Shown piece by piece: positions 22,589 through 30,639 of a DNA stretch of 31,398 nucleotides. The stretch's first letter is position 1; each line of letters opens with the position of its first letter. The notes beneath the pieces are model-generated. The model was not told the origin of the DNA. It did not search any database and saw only the letters and a list, made by a program, of their open reading frames with translations. This stretch comes from a virus, in IMG/VR virus record IMGVR_UViG_3300023210_000135, positions 1 to 31,398 of that record; one strand, given 5' to 3'. The position numbers and the translations under genes were made by a program.

Positions 22589-24997
22589 CTAGCTCTTATA
22601 ATTTAAGAAATCAGACACAGAGTTGTATGACCAACTCATCATTTCTCGACCATTCATCACCATGTTTACCTTCAATGGCTGTCCGAGCGCTCCCGCTCCT
22701 GTTCCTCCGCCCTTGGCGGAGACAGCGCTTTGAGTGTTGGCAGATGATGCTCCATTAACTGCTTCGATGATTTGTCTAACGGCGACTAGTCTTTCCGTAT
22801 CATCGACGGCGCTGGCTGCATCCGAGATTCCCTTAACTGCTTCCTCTATTTTTGCCAATTTTTCAAGGTCTTTGTCCAATACTGAACTTAGACTTTGGAA
22901 AAACATAGTTAATGTAGCGATATTTGTGATATCGATTAAAGACATCGCAAAGGCAAAACCGGCTAAGCCAGCAGTGAGAAGTGCGAGTACTGGGAGAAGT
23001 GGGGTTAGAAGGTACATCGATAAAATTAAACCGCCCAAGGCTAGGACAAAGGAAGTCAAACTCTCCACCTCAAGTGTGGCGAAGAGAAGAGAAAATGAAT
23101 ATACAAGCAACGCCAAGCCCGCTACGGCGATGGCTATACCAACCCCAATCATAATAAAGGAGGCGCCCATAGCCAACAACCCAATGGCGGCGGCTGGAAG
23201 CGTTCCACTGTATACCAGAAGAGCCAACACTATCCCAAATGCAGTAAACGCTGCTGTGAGAGCCAAAAGTCCGATTACCGCGCCAACTATTTGTCCGGCG
23301 CTCAAATAAGAAAAGGAAAAGACAAACAGTGCCATGCCAACGGCGGCGGTGGCTATTCCAACCCCAACCATAAGTATCGCTGCTCCAAAGGCGAGCATCC
23401 CGCCGGCTGCAGAAGTGGCGGCTTTGCCCATAGTCTGCATAGCTTTAGCCGCCTTCGGCGCCAAATCATCAACGTCGTCTCCCGCTTTGACGGCAGCGCC
23501 GCTGAAGAGCGCCGTTGCAGCAGCAGCAGCGGGCATGGCGACCGACGTGGCAGTTAATGCAGCCCAGAGGGCTCCACCGACGACAAATGCCAAGGCGCCG
23601 AGGGCGATTACTATTGCGCCGAGAGGGGCTAGCCAGCCATCCGTATAGGCGTTCAGATCCTGGATCCACTGTGCCATGGATTTAAGAGCGTCGATGACTG
23701 GTGTAAAACTCAGCGCGAACATTCTCATTAGTTCTATGCCCTCTTCCTTAAGTGTGTTAAATTCTTTAGATTGTTCAGCCAAGGCTGCTAGCTCTTCTTG
23801 GCTTTGTGCCATGGCTGGGACAGTTTCGTCAAAACCATCTCTCATCACTAGCGCTAATTCCGAGACATCTTTTAACCCCATCGCTTCAGTTAACGCAATT
23901 CTTTCATAATAAGCCATGTCGTCGAAGCTGGATCCAGCCTCGTTCAGCGCTCCGCTTAAAAGCCTCATCCTCTCGGTTGGATCTGTAGCCTCTACCATTT
24001 GCATAGAACTCAAGAATGGTCCGCCAAGAATTGCATTAAGTTGCCCAACTGATTTTGCGGCGCCTTCGAATGTATCAAATTTCTCGGTGATGCTTAGCAG
24101 TTGATCGACTCCCATTCCGGCATGCTTGGCGTTAACCGCTAATTTCTTAAATACTTCTGTGCCCTCCGCTCCAAATTTTGCCATCTGCGGCTGGGCAGAA
24201 GCAAAGTCCTCAGCCATCTTCGTCGGAGCCATTCCCACTTCCTGGGCTAAAGCGAACATCTCCCGTTGAGAAACAGCGGCTTCGTGTGCTGTCATTCCCA
24301 TGGCTGCGGTTAAAAAATGCATGTTTCCGGCTGTTGTACCAGCAGCAACGCCCATATGTTCCAGAACAGCAGCCGTCTGAGCAAGTTCAACCTGGTCGGT
24401 CTTCGCCATATTATTGAGTTGACCCATTTCTGCTTGGAGGGCGCCATATGCGGCGCCGGCGTCCTCGACTGAGACGCCGTGGTGGAACATATCTTGATTC
24501 AACTCAAGCATTTGATCACCGTACATTCGCATTGCACCGGTGTTTATATTGAAAGCTACAGATGCTGCCTCTTGTTCAAACGTTAAGGCAATGCTGGCGT
24601 CAATCACCTTCGATATTGAAGCCATGGCAATATTAGAAGCCGTAAACGTACGTTGGAATGAATCCGCTAGACCGTCGGTACCGCCCTTAAAGAGTTTAAG
24701 AACTTTGGAGTTCTTTACAAGAGAATCGCTTATCCCCATGGTAGCGCCAAAAATATCGTCCCATGCTTTGGCGGCTTCGTTAACATTCGCATGTTTAGCC
24801 GCCAGAGCCATATTATCAGCGATATCGCCGGTGAGCTTAACTCGCTCAACCTCTATTTGCTGAATAATCGCTTGCTGCTTGCGGATATCCGTCGTCGCGG
24901 CGAGTTCTTCTTGAAGGTTAGCGATCTTCTCAGCGCCGGAAATTTCCGAGGAAAGCGCTGCTGCTAGACCTTCTGCTGTACCGTCTCCACTTGGCAT
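22589..24997 (-). CDS. Tail tape measure protein
   Basis: The 802-residue protein is mostly Ala/Met-rich helix, with long amphipathic helices in the first 450 residues and a hydrophobic block at about 455-690. Within that block two similar segments repeat: about 532-564 and 604-638, each with GMLAFGAA/GLLAMGAS, VGVGIA, and FSFSxL. These are the membrane-active part of tape measure proteins that helps DNA cross the inner membrane. Length sets tail length; at about 1.5 angstrom per residue this predicts a tail of roughly 120 nm. GGGAG lies before the ATG. It follows the chaperone-like genes and precedes baseplate genes, the usual order. Confidence 0.88.
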   Translation of the reverse strand: MPSGDGTAEGLAAALSSEISGAEKIANLQEELAATTDIRKQQAIIQQIEVERVKLTGDIADNMALAAKHANVNEAAKAWDDIFGATMGISDSLVKNSKVLKLFKGGTDGLADSFQRTFTASNIAMASISKVIDASIALTFEQEAASVAFNINTGAMRMYGDQMLELNQDMFHHGVSVEDAGAAYGALQAEMGQLNNMAKTDQVELAQTAAVLEHMGVAAGTTAGNMHFLTAAMGMTAHEAAVSQREMFALAQEVGMAPTKMAEDFASAQPQMAKFGAEGTEVFKKLAVNAKHAGMGVDQLLSITEKFDTFEGAAKSVGQLNAILGGPFLSSMQMVEATDPTERMRLLSGALNEAGSSFDDMAYYERIALTEAMGLKDVSELALVMRDGFDETVPAMAQSQEELAALAEQSKEFNTLKEEGIELMRMFALSFTPVIDALKSMAQWIQDLNAYTDGWLAPLGAIVIALGALAFVVGGALWAALTATSVAMPAAAAATALFSGAAVKAGDDVDDLAPKAAKAMQTMGKAATSAAGGMLAFGAAILMVGVGIATAAVGMALFVFSFSYLSAGQIVGAVIGLLALTAAFTAFGIVLALLVYSGTLPAAAIGLLAMGASFIMIGVGIAIAVAGLALLVYSFSLLFATLEVESLTSFVLALGGLILSMYLLTPLLPVLALLTAGLAGFAFAMSLIDITNIATLTMFFQSLSSVLDKDLEKLAKIEEAVKGISDAASAVDDTERLVAVRQIIEAVNGASSANTQSAVSAKGGGTGAGALGQPLKVNMVMNGREMMSWSYNSVSDFLNYKS

Positions 24998-25011
24998 TTA
25001 AAAATCTCCCT

Positions 25012-25380
25012 TTATTTAAATGGCCACTTTAAGCCGGTAGTTTTCTCAAATCCCTTTATCGCTCTGTCAAGTGACGATTTAGATTTGAATGTTTTAGAAT
25101 CGTCTAGCCCGCTCTTTTTCATGGCGTCGAGATATGATTTCTCTTTTCCAATAGTTTTTGCAAATGCCTCGACGTCCTTTCTCTTACCCTTAATATTGTA
25201 ATATGCCCCAGGCTTCCAGTCTCCGAGATGGCTTCCTGGCAGACCCTGTGTTAGATACCCCATAAGGAGTTTAATTGTGCTAGCGAACATCATAGTAAAA
25301 CTCTCATCCATCTTATTCTTTTTCAGTTCGTCTAGATCAATTTGGATGTTTACAATTTTATCTTCGTTTAAAATATTCAA
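25012..25380 (-). CDS. Small conserved tail-region protein of unknown function
   Basis: The protein is about 122 residues with a basic C-terminus: DLDELKKNKMDESFTMMFAS, GLPGSHLGDWKPGAYYNIKG, then KDVEAFAKTIGKEKSYLDAMK and SSLDRAIKGFEKTTGLKWPF. It looks like a compact alpha/beta protein; I do not recognise a family. The frame opens with TTG at 25411-25413, but that has no ribosome site. A TTG at 25378-25380 with GGGAG seven bases upstream is better, and I use it. A start further upstream is blocked by a stop. It lies between a terminator and the tape measure gene, so it may be an assembly helper of the tape measure protein. Confidence 0.6.
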   Translation of the reverse strand: MNILNEDKIVNIQIDLDELKKNKMDESFTMMFASTIKLLMGYLTQGLPGSHLGDWKPGAYYNIKGKRKDVEAFAKTIGKEKSYLDAMKKSGLDDSKTFKSKSSLDRAIKGFEKTTGLKWPFK

Positions 25381-25422
25381 AGCGTGTGCTCCCTTTGTAT
25401 TAAATAGTTTCAAATTAAAATA

Positions 25423-25455
25423 AAAGCCGAAAACTCAACATTGAGCCTCGGCTTT
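25423..25455 (-). terminator. Hairpin terminator between the small gp26-linked gene and the tape measure block
   Basis: Outer stem AAAGCCGA (25423-25430) pairs with TCGGCTTT (25448-25455), with an inner stem CTCAA/TTGAG (25434-25438, 25441-25445). On the minus strand it is followed by U-rich sequence. It overlaps the stop codon of the upstream gene. It may reduce, not stop, transcription of the tape measure gene. Confidence 0.65.
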
Positions 25456-25654
25456 ATCTTTTATTCGAGGATTTTTCCATATCCTCTTTTTCTCTTTCAA
25501 ATTGTTTCACAAGCCTATTCAGAAACCATCTTCGAATTTGAATTGGTAAACTATAAGCTTCAAAAAACGACCAAGCTCCGTGATATTTTAATAAGAAGAG
25601 TTCTTCGTAGACGTTTTCAATGTATTCATTGCTTAGGCCAAAAGAATTCCGCAT
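25454..25654 (-). CDS. Small tail-assembly protein overlapping the gp26-like gene
   Basis: This 66-residue helical protein has a strong aromatic core: SNEYIENVYEELFLLKYHG, then AWSFFEAYSLPIQIRRWFLN and a charged C-terminus. The ...YEELF.LKYHG.WSF.EAY.LP...R.WF pattern is typical of short proteins encoded beside gp26-like genes in T4-like phages. I choose the ATG at 25652-25654 because GGAGG lies nine bases before it; the frame is open seven codons further. It overlaps the gp26-like gene by 29 bases in the +1 frame, so a frameshift fusion is possible. T4 proteins at this position are assembly factors not found in the virion. Likely a tail or tape-measure chaperone. Confidence 0.65.
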   Translation of the reverse strand: MRNSFGLSNEYIENVYEELFLLKYHGAWSFFEAYSLPIQIRRWFLNRLVKQFEREKEDMEKSSNKR

Positions 25655-26486
25655 TAAGCGGAACCTCCATTTCATCTTCTAATGAACATGAGGAGCACTC
25701 AAATTTCTGCCTCAAACTGACATTAGGCACAGCTTTCGAATATGTATGCCTAATGTATTGAGAATCTCTCGCTGGAAGATGATTTACCAGAGATTCTATT
25801 GTTGTCGAATCGGTTCTGCCACTGACAGAAACGATAACGGTTTTTAGCATATCCGTCAATGACGAATCTACTTTATCTTTGCCTTTTTTACTGATAGCTA
25901 GTCTTGTAAGATAGCTTTCTGATTTTCCTGTGAGCATCCGAAGTTCAACATCGACTTTTAGCACAGGGAGAGACAGCATTAAAGTGCCGTTCTCAGTTAC
26001 TTTTATGTCCGCGTCTTCTGCGAGTGCGCCTTCTGACAGAGTTTGTTCACTCAGGTCAAAAGAAAATTTAGTGACTGACATACAGTTGGGACACGTAATC
26101 TGAGTTGTATAATCCTCACCGTATCCCGTTATCCTCGCTGCAATAAGAATTGCATTTCGATCTCCGACATAAAGGTCATTGACGTCGATATTGCGATTCT
26201 TGATGACACTCTGTAAAAACCTATCAATTGCAACGCCCTTTTTAAGAAGAGCCTTTGAAGCTAAGATATCCTCTTCTTTGGCGGTCATGTGTTTAATTTC
26301 GACCTGCTCTTTATTATGAAGGGGATGATCGGGTGGATAGAATACTCCCCGAGTTGGTAGATCTACAAACCCAGAAGGGGTTTCGAAGATAAGAGGACCA
26401 TCCGATCCTCCGAGGGTTGGAGACCCGGCGGGATTACCGCCTGTAGGGCTGCTCCGTTGACCTAAACGGTCCTTATTTCTAGACAA
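25626..26486 (-). CDS. gp26-like baseplate/tail assembly protein with zinc site
   Basis: After a Gly/Pro/Ser-rich N-terminus (1-30) comes the family block: DLPTRGVFYP (42-51), EVKHMTAKEEDIL-type segment (about 63-75), KKGVAIDRFL, GDRNAILIAARITGYG (108-123). Two cysteine pairs follow, CPNC (132-135) and CSSC (264-267), probably binding one zinc. This matches the T4 gp26-type baseplate hub assembly family. Start is TTG (26484-26486) with GAGAGG upstream. T4 gp26 is needed to build the hub but is not clearly seen in the finished baseplate, so a chaperone role is plausible. It precedes the small overlapping gene and the tape measure block. Confidence 0.75.
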   Translation of the reverse strand: MSRNKDRLGQRSSPTGGNPAGSPTLGGSDGPLIFETPSGFVDLPTRGVFYPPDHPLHNKEQVEIKHMTAKEEDILASKALLKKGVAIDRFLQSVIKNRNIDVNDLYVGDRNAILIAARITGYGEDYTTQITCPNCMSVTKFSFDLSEQTLSEGALAEDADIKVTENGTLMLSLPVLKVDVELRMLTGKSESYLTRLAISKKGKDKVDSSLTDMLKTVIVSVSGRTDSTTIESLVNHLPARDSQYIRHTYSKAVPNVSLRQKFECSSCSLEDEMEVPLNAEFFWPKQ

Positions 26487-26521
26487 TAGTTACCTCTCTA
26501 TTTGTGTATTGTATTGTTATT

Positions 26522-27112
26522 TCAATCAAGGGTTCCAGGCTTAAAGAAAGCTTTTCCGTCGGCATCAGCGCCGCTTGGAGTTTTAAGACCGGTGTGCGAT
26601 GCATTGTCAGTCTCAAGCACAGCCCAGTCATATCGAATCGTCATTTGAATCTCGGTCAATTCATCTGAAGTATAGTCTAGATCACCATAAGTGACTTTTG
26701 ATACCCATGCATTCCACAGCGTCCATTTTTCCATAGTATTACCTACAGCATCAATTTGTTCGATAATGACGCCATTAAGAGCCTGAACAGCGGCTTGTTT
26801 GGATATAGTAGTTGTGTCATTAACATCCTTTGGAGGAGTATATCCAGCAGATCGCAAGATTGCAGCAGTATTAGCTGCAGCATCAGGAGAAACAGGATCA
26901 ACTAGAGTTACGTCTACCGTCGACCATTCAGTACTCCCTGGGTAGTAAAACGTATGATTAAGAAACTTATGAGAAGCTTCTTTTACCTCGATTGAAGGTT
27001 TCGTAACCTTCTTTGCATACCAAGTTGCGCCATTTTCCATGGATCCCAGTTGAACCAGGAACCTAAACGCTCTTTTCGGATCTTTATTTGTTGCGTCTGT
27101 CCAGAATGCCAT
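26522..27112 (-). CDS. Tail tube protein, gp19-like
   Basis: The layout is that of contractile tail tube proteins. It starts WTDATNKDPKRAFRFLVQL, then YAKKVTKPSIEVKEASHKFL, HTFYYPG, EWSTVDVTLVDP, later MEKWTLWNAWVSKVTYGDLD, and LTEIQMTIRYDWAVLE near the C-terminus. At 196 residues it is slightly larger than T4 gp19 (163). It forms the inner tube inside the sheath. It directly follows the sheath gene, the usual order. The ATG is preceded by AAAGGAG about 11 bases upstream. Confidence 0.92.
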   Translation of the reverse strand: MAFWTDATNKDPKRAFRFLVQLGSMENGATWYAKKVTKPSIEVKEASHKFLNHTFYYPGSTEWSTVDVTLVDPVSPDAAANTAAILRSAGYTPPKDVNDTTTISKQAAVQALNGVIIEQIDAVGNTMEKWTLWNAWVSKVTYGDLDYTSDELTEIQMTIRYDWAVLETDNASHTGLKTPSGADADGKAFFKPGTLD

Positions 27113-27172
27113 TGTTTTAAAAACTCCTTTTGCTTATTAGCCTTATATCTTTAATTAGTAACCACAATTGTT

Positions 27173-30037
27173 TTAGTCATCAAAAGATGCACCGGATCTC
27201 GTAATTACGAAGTCCACCGCGATGAATTCGATCGACCGTGCAGGCTTGAGGAAAACCTTAGCATACATGATATTTTGATCAACCAGGTCTGGTGTTGTAG
27301 TCGTCTCGTCCAAAATGACTCTGAATTCGGTAAGTCCAAGGTCCGCTTGGATGGAACTCAAGAACGGGTTAACCTGATTTAAGAATCTATTCCAAGTTAC
27401 TGAAACATTCTGATCGAACAATAGTCCGGAAGAAATTCTAGAAACCTCTTTTTTGATATAAATCATTAGTCGTCTGACATTGATTCTATCTAGGGCTGAT
27501 GGAGTTATCTGAAGAGTCTTTTGTCCGAAGACCACGATCCCCTCTGACGGGAATGAAGCGATCGGATTGATATTTGCTTCATAGAGGACGTCTCTTTCTT
27601 TAGAAGTCAGTTTATAAGTTAAACCAGTGACCGGAATTCCGGCAGAGCCCTCAGTGAGACCACCGCGATTAAAACCAGCAGGGGCAAACCAAAGTTTTGA
27701 AGCTGCTTCTGAACCTGCCATCACGCCAAGCGCGATTACGGAAGGGGGCGCCCAAAGGAGCCGCGAGTTAATCGTGTCTCTGATCTGAACCCATGGGTAA
27801 TAGGTGCATGCATAAGAGGAATTAAGCCCTCTTGTTCTAAGAGTCGAGACAGTCGTGCTCGGTACCGTGATCCGGTCTTTGAACGAATTCGTATTCTCCG
27901 TGAATGGAGTATAAACATCGCTCAGGTCGATAACGGCTAAAGCGTCTGCTCTATCTTCGCAGACATCAACCATTTGTTGAGTCAGCTTGGTATTTGTTAT
28001 TCCTGGAACCGCGAGCATGTTGAATTCAACCGCTTCGGGATCAGATACAGAATTCAATGCTTGCTGAATCGTGTTAATCGCATAGTTATTAAATTCGCTT
28101 GCGCCGGTGTCATCCATTGCACTGTTTCTAAATGGTTCAATTTCTTTGATGTTCAAGCCATCGAAGCCTCCATATAATGGAGAAGTGATGTTATCGTAGC
28201 CGGCATTAAGGATGCTCTCGTAAGTTCCTCCGACTGCCGTCGCCGAAGCTCCGGACGCTCGTGAGCCAGCGAGCCAATTGGCGTTATTACTACCAGTTAT
28301 AACATCGTCTAAGGAAACTCTCCAAGCTGGGGTTAGCGTTCCAGCGAGTCCGGTAGGAAAGGCTCTCAGCAAGTCAGCCCAGCCTCTGTCATAAGAAATA
28401 TTTCCATTTGAAATTCTTGTGGCACTTTGTGCTCCAAAATAAGCGTCTTTCGTATTTGTCAAAGCGCCGTCTGAAGCCGAGATACGAGTGGTAACCTGTG
28501 GCCACTGGATCGAAGCGGTGTGGGTTGTATACCCACCTCCGTCGTAACCCATCGTAGTGCTAGACATTGTATTTGCACCAAGAGAAGAGGATACAACCAT
28601 CGACGTCTTTGAATCAGCTACCGTCACATCCGTCCCGCCCTGAGTCATTGTTACAGTTGCTGGAATCTGGGGTCCGATAACGCCGAATGGCAAGAATACT
28701 GGGTTTGTTTGTCCGTTATCGACATCTTCAGAGATGCTGACGCGGATATATTTCGAGTTATTATTATACTGCCCATATTCTCTTAATCTTTGTTGGTTTT
28801 CATCGTATTCAATATATTTGTCACCGATGACCAGTCCAATGTATTTTTCAGATGCAGGGTTCAAGCTCAGATTGGTAAATCTTTCAATCCACCTGACAAC
28901 GTTGTCGGAATCAGTGGCTCGTCGGATGACAAGATCAAAACTTCCGTATTGATTATCGAGACTAGTACTTGCTTTGATATTCTCAATTGACACTTTTAAG
29001 GTCGCCTGTGCGTTTTCACCAGCGTCTCGTGCAATGATCTGGAACAGGTTGGTCATATCGGTAGCAAGGTATGAACCCGAGTCAGTGGTCACGTCTTGAG
29101 AGAAGAACCACCCAGTTTGAGCAGCGGCATAGTCCTCTCTCATATCTGATCGGAGTGTGGTACCAGGTTTATCGCCCAGAGCGACTAGCATTCCTTGTAG
29201 GCTGCTATCTAAGCTAAGATTTCCGGCATCTACTTGCTTTAAAATATTGTCTTCAAAACTTTCACCGAGCCAATAATATTGCTCTCCATTTTTAAGACTA
29301 GTGGTCGTGACAACAGCCGAGTTAACTAGCTGAGGGTTTGTATTGAAAACCTCTCTGATAAATTTTCTAGAACTGTTATTAAAGTTAAATGATGTCTTGT
29401 GGACGATTGTCTCTGAATCTTCAGATTTAATCTGTACAACAAATTCGCCGTTTGTATCAGCGGCAAAGAGACCATAAGTTCCTGTTGCAAGGGTACTGGT
29501 ACCGGCTTGAGTACCGGATAGTTCAATCTGTCCATCTTCCATATACCAGATCGCTGCGACATATGCATTCTGTGCAGTTGCAATTGGCGCAGTGCCACTG
29601 TTAAGAAGAACAAGGGCGTAAGCGCCGCCGTCTTCTCCGGTGATATCGCCAGCTAATGACCATCCTGCGGCACCTTTAAGTGCTGGACTAGTCGATCCAT
29701 CAGTGTTCTCTGGATTTCCTTTTCCGAGCAATCGGACCATGGTAACTGGTCCAACACCTGCTCGAAGATATGCCTGAGCGGCGAACACTCCGTAAGTTGG
29801 TCCTTGTTTATTTCCTTCTCTCCAAACATCTCCGCCAGCGCCACCGGCGACTGGGCTTCCAAATGTTTCCACAAATTCAGAAAACGACTGTACAGTTACG
29901 GGTTTCAGCGCGGGACCAAATTGGGTGCGCCCGATAACGAGTGGTCCTACTACGGGTTGTACAGACGGTACCTGCGAGTTATCGACTTCGCTTAAAAAAA
30001 CGCCCGGTGACACAAACTTAAATTTCTTAACTGACAT
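27173..30037 (-). CDS. Tail sheath protein, gp18-like (unusually long)
   Basis: The N-terminus FVSPGVFLSEVDNSQ and PVVGPLVIGRTQFGPALKP are typical of sheath proteins, as is the C-terminal domain: GIVVFGQKTLQ, DRINVRRLMIYIKKEV, NRFLNQVNPFL, LGLTEFRVILDETT and SIEFIAVDFVITR. Those ends form the conserved core and the strands that lock neighbouring subunits. T4 gp18 has 659 residues; this has 954. The extra material is between the core halves (about residues 120-560), rich in Thr/Ser/Asn, and probably sits on the outside of the sheath. It contracts to drive the tube into the host. Ribosome site GAGGAG lies about ten bases upstream. Confidence 0.93.
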   Translation of the reverse strand: MSVKKFKFVSPGVFLSEVDNSQVPSVQPVVGPLVIGRTQFGPALKPVTVQSFSEFVETFGSPVAGGAGGDVWREGNKQGPTYGVFAAQAYLRAGVGPVTMVRLLGKGNPENTDGSTSPALKGAAGWSLAGDITGEDGGAYALVLLNSGTAPIATAQNAYVAAIWYMEDGQIELSGTQAGTSTLATGTYGLFAADTNGEFVVQIKSEDSETIVHKTSFNFNNSSRKFIREVFNTNPQLVNSAVVTTTSLKNGEQYYWLGESFEDNILKQVDAGNLSLDSSLQGMLVALGDKPGTTLRSDMREDYAAAQTGWFFSQDVTTDSGSYLATDMTNLFQIIARDAGENAQATLKVSIENIKASTSLDNQYGSFDLVIRRATDSDNVVRWIERFTNLSLNPASEKYIGLVIGDKYIEYDENQQRLREYGQYNNNSKYIRVSISEDVDNGQTNPVFLPFGVIGPQIPATVTMTQGGTDVTVADSKTSMVVSSSLGANTMSSTTMGYDGGGYTTHTASIQWPQVTTRISASDGALTNTKDAYFGAQSATRISNGNISYDRGWADLLRAFPTGLAGTLTPAWRVSLDDVITGSNNANWLAGSRASGASATAVGGTYESILNAGYDNITSPLYGGFDGLNIKEIEPFRNSAMDDTGASEFNNYAINTIQQALNSVSDPEAVEFNMLAVPGITNTKLTQQMVDVCEDRADALAVIDLSDVYTPFTENTNSFKDRITVPSTTVSTLRTRGLNSSYACTYYPWVQIRDTINSRLLWAPPSVIALGVMAGSEAASKLWFAPAGFNRGGLTEGSAGIPVTGLTYKLTSKERDVLYEANINPIASFPSEGIVVFGQKTLQITPSALDRINVRRLMIYIKKEVSRISSGLLFDQNVSVTWNRFLNQVNPFLSSIQADLGLTEFRVILDETTTTPDLVDQNIMYAKVFLKPARSIEFIAVDFVITRSGASFDD

Positions 30038-30082
30038 TTAAAAGTTTCTCCTCAAGATCTAAATTATCATTACATTTCACTT

Positions 30083-30092
30083 TATAAATAGT
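30083..30092 (-). promoter_or_regulatory. Candidate late-gene element upstream of the sheath gene
   Basis: The minus strand has ACTATTTATA about 46 bases before the sheath start. The same ten bases recur at 30553-30562 before the next late gene. No sigma70 boxes are near. It is a weak candidate for a late promoter element; the opposite strand reads TATAAATA, the T4 late motif, in the wrong direction. Confidence 0.3.
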
Positions 30093-30126
30093 TCAATGAA
30101 AATCCAACAGCAATATTTATTTTATG

Positions 30127-30528
30127 CTATTTATTCTTTCTTAATAATTTGCCAGGCTTTCCACCGCCCTCCTCTGGCAATAGCACCTGGTATTGATCCA
30201 TCTCCTCCTCTGCAACGTTAAATAGCCTTTTTATCCTTTTGCTTTCTTTTTCCAAATCGTCATCCAATTCTACTAAGCGCCTTTCCAGAATTATCTCTCT
30301 TATCTTGTGAGAGAAGAGGTTTTCTTTAATCTGGGATAGAACGTTGTTTCTCTCTCTCGCGATCTGGGAGAGTGTCGAAATTTCCTGATGGTGGACGTCA
30401 GCCTCGTCGGGAGGTGGCTCAGGCTGTGGTTCGGGTATGGGCTCTGGTATGGGCTCTGGTATGGGCTCCGGGGGTCTTGGCAGTTCCTTCTTTTTTGAAA
30501 ATATAGATAATAGTTCTTTCCAAGACAT
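30127..30528 (-). CDS. Proline-repeat, coiled-coil protein of unknown function
   Basis: The protein starts with an amphipathic helix SWKELLSIFSKKKE, then a proline-rich stretch (about 16-40) with PEPI repeated three times and PEPQPEPPP, then a long charged helical region (about 45-115) that should form a coiled coil, ending in GGGKPGKLLRKNK. PEP repeats are stiff and extended, as in TonB. No family match is apparent. It lies between a terminator and the sheath gene, so it is probably expressed late and could be a small virion or assembly protein. AAGGA lies about nine bases before the ATG. Function not assigned. Confidence 0.7.
   Translation of the reverse strand: MSWKELLSIFSKKKELPRPPEPIPEPIPEPIPEPQPEPPPDEADVHHQEISTLSQIARERNNVLSQIKENLFSHKIREIILERRLVELDDDLEKESKRIKRLFNVAEEEMDQYQVLLPEEGGGKPGKLLRKNK
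30434..30469 (-). repeat. Three tandem 12-base units encoding PEPI
   Basis: GGTATGGGCTCT on the plus strand is repeated at 30434-30445, 30446-30457 and 30458-30469 (the last ending CC). Read on the minus strand each unit encodes the Pro-Glu-Pro-Ile repeat of the gene above. Such repeats can change number by slippage. Confidence 0.85.
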
Positions 30529-30548
30529 TTGTGTTTTCCTTCTAGCTT

Positions 30549-30564
30549 ATACTATAAATAGTAT
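30549..30564. promoter_or_regulatory. Palindrome ATACTAT-AA-ATAGTAT upstream of the PEPI-repeat gene
   Basis: Two perfect 7-base arms surround AA. It lies between the terminator and the start of the PEPI-repeat gene and shares its arms with the palindrome at 8841-8859. It contains the ACTATTTATA (minus strand) also found before the sheath gene. Possible operator or late promoter. Confidence 0.4.
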
Positions 30565-30565
30565 G

Positions 30566-30600
30566 AAAAAAAACGCCTCCTCACTTTTTATGAGGAGGCG
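30566..30600 (-). terminator. Strong rho-independent terminator after the repeat protein gene
   Basis: Perfect 10-base stem CGCCTCCTCA (30574-30583) with TGAGGAGGCG (30591-30600) and a 7-base loop. Read on the minus strand it ends in eight U (30566-30573). It ends transcription coming from the fibre-like gene. Confidence 0.95.
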
Positions 30601-30639
30601 CGATATTAAAGCATCAATGTGCTCTTATATCAAATAAGA

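Noticed and set aside
30553-30560. TATAAATA as a T4-type late promoter
   Set aside because: On the plus strand it would point away from the gene start, into the terminator and against all genes.
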